Source: Acidovorax sp. NB1
Lineage (GTDB): Bacteria; Pseudomonadota; Gammaproteobacteria; Burkholderiales; Burkholderiaceae_C
NCBI RefSeq assembly: GCF_005405905.1
Contig: NZ_BJHU01000003.1
Span: forward strand, 1 to 64,000
Reading direction: 5' to 3'
DNA: 64,000 nt
Below are positions 54,906 through 63,417 of this stretch, piece after piece. Both the position numbers and the translations under genes were made by a program. Below the pieces are notes generated by a model that did no database searches, had not been told where the DNA came from, and saw only the letters and a list, made by a program, of their open reading frames with translations. The first letter of the stretch is position 1, and every line of letters starts with the position of its first letter.

Positions 54906-55427
54906 ATGCAGGATCGCATCGCCACCTATTCGGTGCTTTTTGTGTGCATGGGCAACATCTGCCGCAGCCCCACGGCCCACGGCGTGTTCCGGCACAAGAT
55001 GATTCACAGTGGCTTGGCAAACCAGGTGCAGGTGGACTCGGCGGGTACCCACAACTACCACCCGGGCGAAGCGCCAGATCACCGCACCCGGCGCCACGCG
55101 GTACAGCGCGGCTATGACCTGTCGGACCTGCGAGCACGCCAGATCACAGATGCCGACTTCGCCCGCCACGACCTGATCCTGGCGATGGACTGGGACAACC
55201 TGGCCTTGGCCCAAGACCAGTGCCCGCCAGAGCATGCCCACAAGCTGCGGCGCCTGACCGAGTTTTGCCTGCGCTTCGACAGCCCGGTAGTGCCCGACCC
55301 GTACTACGGCGGCAGCCAGGGCTTTGAGGAGGTGCTGGACCTGGTGGAAGACGCCTGCGAAGGGTTACTCAGGCATGTGCGGCGGCAGCTGCAGGCGCAG
55401 GCGCAGATGCCACCAGTGCAGCACTGA
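54906..55427 (+). CDS. Low-molecular-weight protein-tyrosine phosphatase
   Basis: A 173-residue LMW-PTP. The P-loop is FVCMGNICRSP (C-x5-R-S) and the general acid is in VPDPYYGG. The C-terminal tail LRRQ-LQAQAQMPPVQH-type extension is short and non-conserved. It may act in exopolysaccharide control, as for Wzb, but there is no kinase partner next to it. It lies 20 bp after the GST gene. Confidence 0.93.
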   Translation: MQDRIATYSVLFVCMGNICRSPTAHGVFRHKMIHSGLANQVQVDSAGTHNYHPGEAPDHRTRRHAVQRGYDLSDLRARQITDADFARHDLILAMDWDNLALAQDQCPPEHAHKLRRLTEFCLRFDSPVVPDPYYGGSQGFEEVLDLVEDACEGLLRHVRRQLQAQAQMPPVQH

Positions 55428-55442
55428 CACTGAAGCCCGGAG

Positions 55443-56516
55443 CTACCGCACCCCGCACACCAGCGCGCCGGGGTCGTTGTGCGCTTGCTCCCGCTCGTTC
55501 TTGGCCCGGGCCACTTCCACATCGCGCGGCAGGGCCACACCGTTCTTCACGGCCAGGATCTCGGCCATCACGCTCACCGCGATCTCGGGCGGCGTCTTGC
55601 TGCCGATGTAGATGCCAATCGGCCCGCGCAGGCGTGCCAGGCTGGCCTCGGTCTGCTCGAAGTGCTCGATCATGCGCGCGCGGCGCGCCTCGTTGTTGCG
55701 GCGCGAGCCGATGCCGCCCACGTAGAACGCCTCGGTGTTCAGCGCCTCCAGCAGCGCTAGGTCGTCGAGCTTGGGGTCGTGCGTGAGCGCCACCACGCAG
55801 CTGCGGCGGTCGGGCTTGAAGGCCTGCACCACGTCGTCGGGCATGTCGCTCACCACTCTGGCGCCAGGCACGCTCCAGCTGCCCCGGTATTCCTCGCGCG
55901 GGTCACACACCGTCACAGCAAAACCGTTGAACAAGGCCATGGTGGCCAGGTACTCGGTGAGCTGCCCGGCGCCGATGAGCAGCATGCGGTACTCGGGCCC
56001 GAAGGTATTGGTGAGCTGCGCCGCATCCACCGCCAGTTCTTCCGGCGCCTGGGTGGGGGCCAGGGTCACGGCACCATCGGACAGGCGCACCGTGCGCCGC
56101 ATCAGGCGCCCGACCTCCAGCGCGGCAATCAGCGCTGCCAGGCTGTCGGGGTCCGGGTCGTATTCCAGCAGCAGCTCCAGCGTGCCGCCACAGGGCAGGC
56201 CAAAGCGGTGGGCCTCATCGGCGCTGATGCCGTACTTGACGAAAGACGGCGGTCCGCTGGGGATGCTGTGGGCACCGCCAGCCGTTGACGCAGCCGCCTG
56301 CGCATAGGCGCGGGTGTGGCGGTCGATCAGGTCGTCCTCGATGCACCCGCCAGACACCGAACCCACCACTGCGCCATCCTCACACAGCGCCATGATGGAG
56401 CCCACGGGCCGGGGCGACGAGCCCCAGGTGCGCACCACCGTCGCCAGCAGCGCGCGGCGCCCGGCGGCACGCCAGCCCTGCAAGGTGCGCAGCACCACAA
56501 CGTCCAAATTTTCCAT
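55443..56516 (-). CDS. XdhC/CoxF-family maturation protein
   Basis: A 357-residue protein of the XdhC/CoxF family, which inserts or sulfurates the molybdenum cofactor of xanthine-dehydrogenase-type enzymes. The N-terminal VATVVRTWGSSPRPVGS-type region and SVSGGCIEDDL carry a conserved Cys, and the C-terminal Rossmann domain has LLIGAGQLTEYLA and GIGSRRNN. ATG 56516 is chosen. It is the last cox-cluster gene, 29 bp after coxG. Confidence 0.9.
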   Translation of the reverse strand: MENLDVVVLRTLQGWRAAGRRALLATVVRTWGSSPRPVGSIMALCEDGAVVGSVSGGCIEDDLIDRHTRAYAQAAASTAGGAHSIPSGPPSFVKYGISADEAHRFGLPCGGTLELLLEYDPDPDSLAALIAALEVGRLMRRTVRLSDGAVTLAPTQAPEELAVDAAQLTNTFGPEYRMLLIGAGQLTEYLATMALFNGFAVTVCDPREEYRGSWSVPGARVVSDMPDDVVQAFKPDRRSCVVALTHDPKLDDLALLEALNTEAFYVGGIGSRRNNEARRARMIEHFEQTEASLARLRGPIGIYIGSKTPPEIAVSVMAEILAVKNGVALPRDVEVARAKNEREQAHNDPGALVCGVR

Positions 56517-56545
56517 GACTCGCTTCCTCTGGCTACCCGGATCAC

Positions 56546-57178
56546 TCAGCCGCGATTGAACCACCAAGCCAGCAACACCAGGGCCCCCGCGCCAACACCC
56601 CACGCCCATGCAGGGATACCCCCGCCCTGGATGGCATCGCCTCCCGCACCCGGTGGATTGACAGCTTCGGCCTGCGCGGCATCCGACGCACCAGCTTGCG
56701 GAACCTCGGCACGCGGATAGCGGCGCTGCATCTCGTCGTCGAAGCGCTTGAAGAAGTCTTCCGCCATGGTCTTGGCGGCGCCGTCGATCAGCCGCTGGCC
56801 CAGCTGGGCGATCTTGCCGCCCACGGTGGCATGCACCGTGTAATGCAGCTCGCAGCCGGTCTGCCCCACCCCGTCCACAGCCAAGGGCACCAGCTTGACC
56901 TGTGCATTGCCCTTGCCGAAGCCCGCCACACCGCCCGAGCCATCAAAGGCGATGTGGTAGCTCTCGGGCGGCACGATGTCCGACAGCGTGATCTTGCCCG
57001 CGAACTTGGCCGACACGGGCCCGATCTTGAGCGCCATGGCCACGGCGTACTGGTTGTCACCCGTGGGCTCGATCTTGTCGCAGCCAGGGATGCACAGCTT
57101 GAGGACCTCGGGGTCGTTGAGCGCCTCCCAGGCCTGTTGCTGGCTCACGGCAAGGGTACGGCTGGCTTGCATTTCCAT
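56546..57178 (-). CDS. coxG: CoxG-like SRPBCC protein with C-terminal membrane anchor
   Basis: A 210-residue protein. The SRPBCC/CoxG domain (MQASRTLAVSQQQAWEALNDPEVL, IPGCDKIEP) occupies residues 1-145, an Ala/Gly-rich linker follows, and a C-terminal transmembrane helix (AWGVGAGALVLLAWW) precedes a short basic end. CoxG is thought to recruit the CO dehydrogenase to the membrane. Start ATG 57178, 36 bp after coxE. Confidence 0.9.
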   Translation of the reverse strand: MEMQASRTLAVSQQQAWEALNDPEVLKLCIPGCDKIEPTGDNQYAVAMALKIGPVSAKFAGKITLSDIVPPESYHIAFDGSGGVAGFGKGNAQVKLVPLAVDGVGQTGCELHYTVHATVGGKIAQLGQRLIDGAAKTMAEDFFKRFDDEMQRRYPRAEVPQAGASDAAQAEAVNPPGAGGDAIQGGGIPAWAWGVGAGALVLLAWWFNRG

Positions 57179-57214
57179 GGTGGGTTCCTCCTGGTGTCTT
57201 ATGTCTGAAATCGG

Positions 57215-58429
57215 TCATTGCCGCAGCACGCTGGCCAGGCTGGCCGCCAGGTCCTGCAGGCGGCTGAGGTTGTGCACAGCGAGCATGCCGTGGGCCTGGC
57301 GGTGCAGCTCGGCCGCCCCCCGTGCCGTGGGCGCATAGCCTTCAAAGCGCAGCAAGGGGTTGAGCCACAGCAGGCGGCCACAGTGGCGACGCAGCCAAGC
57401 CAGCTCCTGCGACAGCACCTCGGGCGTGCCGGTGTCCAGCCCGTCGCTGATCAGCAGCACCAGCGTGCGCCGCCCCACCAGGCGCCGCGCATGCTGCTGC
57501 CGCAGCTGGGCCAGGCTGTCCCCCATGCGTGTGCCGCCAGCAAAGTCGTTGATGGCGTGGCTGGCCACCTGCAGCATGGCATCGGTGTCGGCCAGGCGGA
57601 AGGCGGGGGTGAGGTCGGTCAGCCCCATGCCAAACGCAAACACGTCACGGCGCACGGCGGCGCCCACATGGCGCGGCGCCGTGGCGGCGTGCAAAAAGGC
57701 CAGCAGCAGGCGCGCGTAGCGCTCCATGGAGCCCGAGACATCCACCAGCACCAAGAGCGGCAGGGGTTGCTGGCGCCGCTGCAGCAGGGGCACGCGCAGC
57801 ACCTCGCCACCGCTGCGTGCGGCCAGGTGCATGGCACCCGGCCAGTGCGGGCGGCTGCCCCGCGCGCCGGGGCGCGTGCGGCGGGCCGCGTAGTGCGGCA
57901 GGGGCAAGGGAATCTCGCGTGCCAGGCGTTCCACCAGGATGTATTCGCTGGCCGAGAGCTGGTTGAAATCGGCCTGCCGCAGGCGCTGCAGGTCGCTGGC
58001 CGTCATCGCGGCATCGAAGTCCACCTTGTCTTCCTCACGCGGCGGCGGCGCGTTGCGCGCTGCGCGCACCGGGGCCAGCGCCTCGCTCACGCGCGGGCGG
58101 CGCTTGGCGGGCTCTGCCTTGGACTCGGCGCTGGGCAGCATCTGCGCGAGCAGCTTCTGGGCCACGTTGGGGTTCTTGAAGTAGGCGTCGAACAGCTCGC
58201 GAAAAACCAGCCGGTCTTGCTCGCGGCTGACCAGCACAGCCTCTAGCGCCGCGCAAAAATCCTCGCGCTGTAGGCCCACCAACATCACCGCCTGCTGGGC
58301 CAGCGCCATGCGGGCGGCGTCCACGCGCACCCCGGCGCGGCGCAGGGTGCGGCCAAAGCCGCTCAGGTTGTCGGCCAGCTTGCCAGTGCGGGCATCGCCG
58401 AGCTGGGAGATGGTTGCACCCTGAGCCAT
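57215..58429 (-). CDS. coxE: VWA-domain protein CoxE
   Basis: A 404-residue protein. The C-terminal von Willebrand A domain has the MIDAS sequence LVDVSGSME and later SDGLDTG. CoxE works with the CoxD AAA ATPase in maturation of the molybdenum/copper site. ATG 58429 is chosen because AGAAGG lies seven bases ahead; the GTG at 58453 is an alternative. Confidence 0.92.
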   Translation of the reverse strand: MAQGATISQLGDARTGKLADNLSGFGRTLRRAGVRVDAARMALAQQAVMLVGLQREDFCAALEAVLVSREQDRLVFRELFDAYFKNPNVAQKLLAQMLPSAESKAEPAKRRPRVSEALAPVRAARNAPPPREEDKVDFDAAMTASDLQRLRQADFNQLSASEYILVERLAREIPLPLPHYAARRTRPGARGSRPHWPGAMHLAARSGGEVLRVPLLQRRQQPLPLLVLVDVSGSMERYARLLLAFLHAATAPRHVGAAVRRDVFAFGMGLTDLTPAFRLADTDAMLQVASHAINDFAGGTRMGDSLAQLRQQHARRLVGRRTLVLLISDGLDTGTPEVLSQELAWLRRHCGRLLWLNPLLRFEGYAPTARGAAELHRQAHGMLAVHNLSRLQDLAASLASVLRQ

Positions 58430-58459
58430 GGCAACGCCTTCTGACGGGTTCACGCGGTC

Positions 58460-59362
58460 TCAGGCATCGGCGGGCTGCAGCAGCTGCACCGCCATGTCGC
58501 GCGTGAGCGCCGCCACATCCTCGCGCTGCTTGAACAAGATGCCGGCCGTGTCGGATACTACCTCGGGGTCCACCACGATGGTGTCGAGCGCGACCAGCGC
58601 CTTGGCCCATTCCACGCTCTCGGCAATGCCCGGCGCGCGCTGGAAGGCGTTGGCAAACGGCTGGCTGCGCAGGCGGCCCACAAACTCGGCCACCTGCTGC
58701 GCCAGCGCGGCGCTGGCGCCGGGCACCTGGGCGCGCACGATGGCCAGCTCGCGCTCGCGCTCCGGGTAGTCCAGCCAGTGGTAAAGGCAGCGGCGCTTGA
58801 CGGCGTCATGCAGGTCGCGCGTGCGGTTGCTGGTGAGGATGGTGACCGGCGTGGCCGTGGCACGCACGGTGCCAATCTCGGGGATGCTGACCTGGTACTC
58901 GCCCAGGTATTCGAGCAAGAAAGCCTCGAAGGGCTCGTCGGCGCGGTCCACCTCGTCGATGAGCAGCACCGCGCCGGGCGCGGGGGCCTGCAGGGCCTGC
59001 AGCAGGGGGCGGCGGATGAGGTAGCGGTCCTGATACACCTCGCGCTCCACCTGTGCCATGTCGGCACTGCCTTGGCCCTCCGCAGCGCGCATGTGCAGCA
59101 GCTGGGCGGCGTAGTTCCATTCGTACAGCGCCTCGCGCTGCTCCAGGCCGTCGTAGCACTGCAGGCGGATCAGGCTGCGCGCCAATACTTCCGACAGCGC
59201 CTTGGCCAGCGCCGTCTTGCCCACGCCGGGCTCGCCCTCCAGCAGCAGCGGGCGCTGCAGCTTGAGCGCCAAAAACACCGCCGTGGCCAGGCGCCGGTCG
59301 GCGAAGTAACCCACGCTTTGCAGCGCTTGCACCAGGGCATCGACGGTGGTTGGCAAACTCAT
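58460..59362 (-). CDS. coxD: MoxR-type AAA+ ATPase CoxD
   Basis: A 300-residue MoxR-family ATPase: Walker A GEPGVGKT (residues 43-50), Walker B LLIDEVDRAD, and sensor sequence LTSNRTRDL. In cox clusters it helps activate the enzyme. Its transcription unit is separated from coxM by a 197-bp gap holding a dispersed repeat and a strong hairpin. Confidence 0.93.
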   Translation of the reverse strand: MSLPTTVDALVQALQSVGYFADRRLATAVFLALKLQRPLLLEGEPGVGKTALAKALSEVLARSLIRLQCYDGLEQREALYEWNYAAQLLHMRAAEGQGSADMAQVEREVYQDRYLIRRPLLQALQAPAPGAVLLIDEVDRADEPFEAFLLEYLGEYQVSIPEIGTVRATATPVTILTSNRTRDLHDAVKRRCLYHWLDYPERERELAIVRAQVPGASAALAQQVAEFVGRLRSQPFANAFQRAPGIAESVEWAKALVALDTIVVDPEVVSDTAGILFKQREDVAALTRDMAVQLLQPADA

Positions 59363-59373
59363 TGCTACTCTTC

Positions 59374-59432
59374 ATATAGCTACCAGCGCTTGATGGACGC
59401 GCGCAGGAGGCCTGTTTGGCTATCAATTGATC
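59374..59432 (+). repeat. Dispersed ~60-bp repeat, copy 5 (reference copy)
   Basis: ATAGCTACCAGCGCTTGATGG leads into ACGCGCGCAGGAGG; followed by GCCTGTTTGGCTATCAATTGA. The cleanest of five copies. It lies between coxD and coxM. Confidence 0.75.
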
Positions 59433-59502
59433 TTGTCGGCAATGCGCCCGGGCTCTGGCAGGTGCTGTCCGGACGGTTGTCACGACCCGCGCCACACGCC
59501 AT

Positions 59503-59537
59503 AGGTCGGGGGACGCCCTGACGGGCCCACCCGACCT
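59503..59537 (-). terminator. Hairpin between coxM and coxD
   Basis: Outer 8-bp stem AGGTCGGG / CCCGACCT enclosing an inner stem GCCC/GGGC. It lies 23 bases past the coxM stop on the minus strand and may end or attenuate the coxSLM transcript. No U-run. Confidence 0.55.
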
Positions 59538-59559
59538 GCTGCGGTGCCGCGCGCCCTGC

Positions 59560-60351
59560 TCAACCAAGCATCTTCTGCACGGCCCTCTGCGTCTGCACGC
59601 TGATGAGGTTGGCGCGGTAGGCGGCACTCGCGTGGATGTCGCTGTTCAGGTCGCTCGCGTCGATCTTCACCGCTGCTGCCGCTGCAGGCGTGAAGCTCTG
59701 GCCCAGCGCCGCCTCCAGCCCTGCATGGCGGAACACGCTGGTCGCCGCGCCGGTGATGGCCACGCGCGCGCCGCTGTCGGTCTGCGCCACAAACACCCCC
59801 ACCAGCGAGAAGCGCGACGCAGGCTGCTTGAACTTCATGTAGGCCGCGCGCTTCGGTATGGGGAAGCGGATGGCGGTGATGATCTCGCCCTCATCCAGCG
59901 CCGTGGTGTACATGCCCACGAAGAAGTCGTCGGCCTTGATCTCGCGGCGGTTGGTGATGACCGTAGCGCCCAGGCCCAGCACCGCGCTGGGGTAGCAGGC
60001 GGCAGGGTCGTTGTTGGCCACCGAGCCGCCCAGCGTGCCGCGTGCGCGCACCTGCCGGTCGCCAATGTGCGCAGCCAGGTCGGCCAGCGCGGGGATGGCG
60101 GCCTTCACATCGGCGCTGTTCGCCACGTCCATGTGGCGCGTCATGGCGCCGATGACGAGGGCGTTGCCGTCGCGGCGTATGCCCGCCAGCTCGGCCACGC
60201 CGTTCAGGTCCACGATCTTCTCGGGGTTGGCCAGGCGCAGGCGCATGGAGGGCAGCAGGCTCTGCCCGCCCGCCAGCAGCTTGCCGCGCTGGGCGATGAG
60301 CTGCGCGGCAGCGGCGGTGGAGGTGGGCGCTTCAAAGGTGAATGCGTACAT
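59560..60351 (-). CDS. coxM: CO dehydrogenase-type medium (FAD) subunit CoxM
   Basis: A 263-residue FAD-binding subunit of the xanthine dehydrogenase family: FTFEAPTSTAAAAQLI, LLAGGQSLLPSMRLRL (FAD loop) and GTLGGSVANNDPAACYPS. It transfers electrons from the iron-sulfur subunit. Start ATG 60351, 11 bp after coxL. Confidence 0.93.
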   Translation of the reverse strand: MYAFTFEAPTSTAAAAQLIAQRGKLLAGGQSLLPSMRLRLANPEKIVDLNGVAELAGIRRDGNALVIGAMTRHMDVANSADVKAAIPALADLAAHIGDRQVRARGTLGGSVANNDPAACYPSAVLGLGATVITNRREIKADDFFVGMYTTALDEGEIITAIRFPIPKRAAYMKFKQPASRFSLVGVFVAQTDSGARVAITGAATSVFRHAGLEAALGQSFTPAAAAAVKIDASDLNSDIHASAAYRANLISVQTQRAVQKMLG

Positions 60352-60362
60352 GGTCGATCTCC

Positions 60363-62750
60363 TTATGCCTTGGCGTTCTGAATCGCTTCCCACACGCGGT
60401 GCGGCGACGCGGGCATGTCGAAGTCCTTCACGCCCAGGGGGCGCAGGGCGTCGAGCACGGCGTTGATCACCGCCGGGGGCGATCCGATGGCCCCGGCCTC
60501 GCCGCAGCCCTTGGTGCCCAGCGGGTTGTGGGTGCAGGGGGTGCAGACATGGCCGAGCTTGAACTCGGGGAAGTCGTCGGCGCGCGGCATGGCGTAGTCC
60601 ATGAAGCTGCCGGTGAGCAGCTGGCCCGTTTCGCGGTCGTACACGCAGTTTTCCAGCAGCGCCTGGCCAATGCCCTGCACCAGCCCGCCGTGCACCTGGC
60701 CCTCCACGATCATGGGGTTGATGATGGTGCCAAAGTCATCCACGGCGGTGAACTTGTCCACGCGCGTGCTGCCGGTGGCGGGGTCGATCTCCACCTCGCA
60801 GATGTAGGTGCCAGCGGGGAAGGTGAAGTTGGTCGGGTCGTAGAAGGCGGTTTCGTTCAAGCCCGGCTCCAGCTTGTCGAGCGGGTAGTTGTGTGGCACA
60901 TAGGCCGTGAGCGCCACCTGGCCAAACGGAATCTTCTTGTCCGTGCCGCGCACGGTGAATTCGCCGCCGCTGAAGTCGATGTCGGCGTCGCTGGCCTCCA
61001 TCAGGTGGGCCGCGATCTTCTTGGCCTTGGCCTCGATCTTGTCCAGCGCCTTCATGATGGCCGCTCCGCCCACGCTGATGGAGCGCGATCCATACGTGCC
61101 CATGCCAAACGGCACGCGGCCCGTGTCGCCGTGCACGATGTCCACGTTCTCCACCGGGATGCCCAGGCGCGCCGCCACCACCTGCGCAAACGTGGTCTCA
61201 TGCCCCTGGCCGTGGCTGTGCGAGCCGGTGAACACCGTCACGCTGCCCGTGGGGTGCACCCGCACCTCGCCGCATTCAAACAGCCCGGCGCGCGCACCCA
61301 GCGCCCCGGCGATGTTCGAAGGCGCAATGCCGCAGGCCTCGATGTAGCTGCTGTAGCCGATGCCACGCTTCAGGCCTTTGGCCTCGCTGGCCGCCTTGCG
61401 CGCGGCAAACCCGGCCACGTCGGCCAACTGCTGCGCCTGTGTCATGCACGCGTGGTAGTCACCAATGTCGTACTGCAGCGCCACAGGTGTCTGGTAGGGC
61501 CAGCTGGTGATGAAGTTGCGCTTGCGGATTTCGTCCTGGCCCAGGCCCATCTCCCAGCCGCAACGCGTGACCAGGCGCTCAAGCAGGTAGGTGGCCTCGG
61601 GCCGGCCCGCGCCCCGGTAGGCATCTACGGGCGCGGTGTTGGTGAACCACGAATCCACCTCCACGTACACCTGCGGCGTGGTGTACTGCCCCGCCAGCAG
61701 CGTGGCGTAGAGGATGGTGGGCACGGCGCTGGCAAAGGTGCTCAGGTAGGCGCCCAGATTGGCGTGGGTGTGCACGCGCATAGCCAGGAACTTGCCGTCC
61801 TTGTCCATGGCCATTTCGGCGTGGCTGATGTGGTCGCGGCCATGCGCGTCCGACAGGAAGGACTCGCTGCGGTCCGCCACCCACTTGATGTTGCGGTTGA
61901 GCTTCTTGGCGGCCCAGGTCAGGCACACGTCTTCGGCATACAGATAGATCTTGGAGCCGAATCCGCCCCCCACATCGGGCGCAATCACGCGCACCTTGTG
62001 TTCGGGCAGGCCCATCACAAACGCCGTCATCAGCAGGCGCTCGACGTGGGGGTTCTGGTTGCTCACGTACAGCGTGTATTCGTCGCTGGCCCGGTTGTAG
62101 CTACCGATGGCCGCGCGCGGCTCCATGGCGTTGGGGATGAGCCGGTTGTTGATCAAATCAAGCTGGGTGACATGGGCGGCGTTGGCAAACGCGGCGTCCA
62201 CCGCGCCCTTGTCGCCAATGGCCCACTTGAAGCAGTGGTTGTCGGGCGCGATGTCGTGCAGCGCAGCACCTGGCACGGCCCCTGCGGCCGCATCGGCCAC
62301 GTTGACCACGGCGGGCAGCACGTCGTAATCCACCTCCACCAGCTCGGCGGCATCGCGCGCCTGCTGCAGCGTCTGGGCCACCACCATGGCCACATGATCG
62401 CCCACATAGCGCACCTTGCCCTGCGCCAGGATGGGGTGTGGCGGCTCCTTCATGGGCTCGCCGTTGGTGCTGGTGATGAGCCAGCCGCAGGGCAGGCCAT
62501 TGATGTTGTCGGCCGCCACATCGGCGCCCACAAACACGCCCAGCACGCCGGGCGCGGCCTTGGCGGCGCTGGTGTTGATGCTGTTGATGGCGGCATGCGC
62601 GTGTGGCGAGCGCACAAACACCGCATGGCTTTGTGCGGCCAGCACCACGTCGTCGGTGTACTGGCCTGCGCCGGTGAGGAAGCGGTAGTCCTCCTTGCGC
62701 TTGAGCGATTCGCCAATGTGCGGCAGCTTGGAAAAGTCGGATGCACCCAT
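60363..62750 (-). CDS. coxL: Form II CO dehydrogenase-like molybdenum subunit CoxL
   Basis: A 795-residue molybdopterin hydroxylase subunit. The active-site loop is AYRGAGR (residues 377-383), the form II signature; form I CO dehydrogenases have AYRCSFR with a copper-binding Cys, which is absent here. The catalytic Glu is in [14 protein letters not shown] near residue 751. The Moco-binding region [12 protein letters not shown] is intact. The true substrate of form II enzymes is debated, so CO oxidation is not assured. Start ATG 62750 with GGAG ahead. Confidence 0.93.
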   Translation of the reverse strand: MGASDFSKLPHIGESLKRKEDYRFLTGAGQYTDDVVLAAQSHAVFVRSPHAHAAINSINTSAAKAAPGVLGVFVGADVAADNINGLPCGWLITSTNGEPMKEPPHPILAQGKVRYVGDHVAMVVAQTLQQARDAAELVEVDYDVLPAVVNVADAAAGAVPGAALHDIAPDNHCFKWAIGDKGAVDAAFANAAHVTQLDLINNRLIPNAMEPRAAIGSYNRASDEYTLYVSNQNPHVERLLMTAFVMGLPEHKVRVIAPDVGGGFGSKIYLYAEDVCLTWAAKKLNRNIKWVADRSESFLSDAHGRDHISHAEMAMDKDGKFLAMRVHTHANLGAYLSTFASAVPTILYATLLAGQYTTPQVYVEVDSWFTNTAPVDAYRGAGRPEATYLLERLVTRCGWEMGLGQDEIRKRNFITSWPYQTPVALQYDIGDYHACMTQAQQLADVAGFAARKAASEAKGLKRGIGYSSYIEACGIAPSNIAGALGARAGLFECGEVRVHPTGSVTVFTGSHSHGQGHETTFAQVVAARLGIPVENVDIVHGDTGRVPFGMGTYGSRSISVGGAAIMKALDKIEAKAKKIAAHLMEASDADIDFSGGEFTVRGTDKKIPFGQVALTAYVPHNYPLDKLEPGLNETAFYDPTNFTFPAGTYICEVEIDPATGSTRVDKFTAVDDFGTIINPMIVEGQVHGGLVQGIGQALLENCVYDRETGQLLTGSFMDYAMPRADDFPEFKLGHVCTPCTHNPLGTKGCGEAGAIGSPPAVINAVLDALRPLGVKDFDMPASPHRVWEAIQNAKA

Positions 62751-62768
62751 GGTTCTTCTCCTGTGTGT

Positions 62769-63239
62769 TTAAGCTGATGCCATGGCCTTTTGGCCGACCT
62801 GCACCGCACGCACGATGTTCTGATAGCCCGTGCAGCGGCAGATGTTGCCTTCGAGCAGCTCGCGGATCTCGCCTTCGCTGGCGTTGGGGTGGTTCTTGCA
62901 CAGGTCCACCGCGCTCATCACCATGCCGGGGGTGCAGAAGCCGCACTGCAGGCCGTGGCATTCCTTGAACGCCGCCTGCATGGGGTGCATGGTGCCGTCG
63001 GGCGCGGCCATGCCTTCAATGGTGGTCACCTCGGCCCCCTGGGCCTGCACGGCGAGCATGGCGCAGGATTTGACGGCGCGGCCGTTGACGTGCACGGTGC
63101 AAGCGCCGCACTGGCTGGTGTCGCAGCCCACATGGGTGCCGGTGAGCGCAAGGTGCTCTCGCAGCGCATGGACAAGCAGGGTGTTGGGAGGGACGTCAAC
63201 ACTGGCAGCGCGCCCGTTGACCGTGAACTGGACTTGCAT
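62769..63239 (-). CDS. coxS: CO dehydrogenase-type small iron-sulfur subunit CoxS
   Basis: A 156-residue subunit with two [2Fe-2S] clusters: a plant-type site ([16 protein letters not shown], with a further Cys in VKSCAML) and the C-terminal site ([18 protein letters not shown]). First gene of the cox operon. ATG 63239 has GGAGA ahead (CAGGAGACAGCCAG); the frame extends upstream without similarity. Confidence 0.94.
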   Translation of the reverse strand: MQVQFTVNGRAASVDVPPNTLLVHALREHLALTGTHVGCDTSQCGACTVHVNGRAVKSCAMLAVQAQGAEVTTIEGMAAPDGTMHPMQAAFKECHGLQCGFCTPGMVMSAVDLCKNHPNASEGEIRELLEGNICRCTGYQNIVRAVQVGQKAMASA

Positions 63240-63383
63240 CTGGCTGTCTCCTGGGTAGGTTTTGGCTGGACTTACCTCGCGCATCTTCTGCCGCCCCCTA
63301 CCACCCATCCCTAGGGACAACCCTAGATTTTCGGGCCCCCTCGCTGGATATTCTCAAAATGAAACATGTTGCAGCGCACACCG

Positions 63384-63396
63384 GCGCATCATGCGC
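63384..63396. promoter_or_regulatory. Palindrome in cox/regulator divergent region
   Basis: GCGCATCATGCGC, a perfect palindrome with 6-bp arms and a one-base centre, 22 bp upstream of the regulator start. A further hairpin CTAGGG-ACAA-CCCTAG lies at 63311-63326. Either could bind the AcoR-like regulator; a clear sigma-54 promoter was not found. Confidence 0.4.
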
Positions 63397-63417
63397 AGCT
63401 CAAGGATTCGGATCACC

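Noticed and set aside
60342-62777. 811-codon open frame antisense to coxL
   Set aside because: Shadow of a real molybdenum subunit gene; no motif in the antisense product.
63240-63417. Possible sigma-54 promoter upstream of coxS
   Set aside because: GG and GC elements are present but never with the required ten-base spacing.
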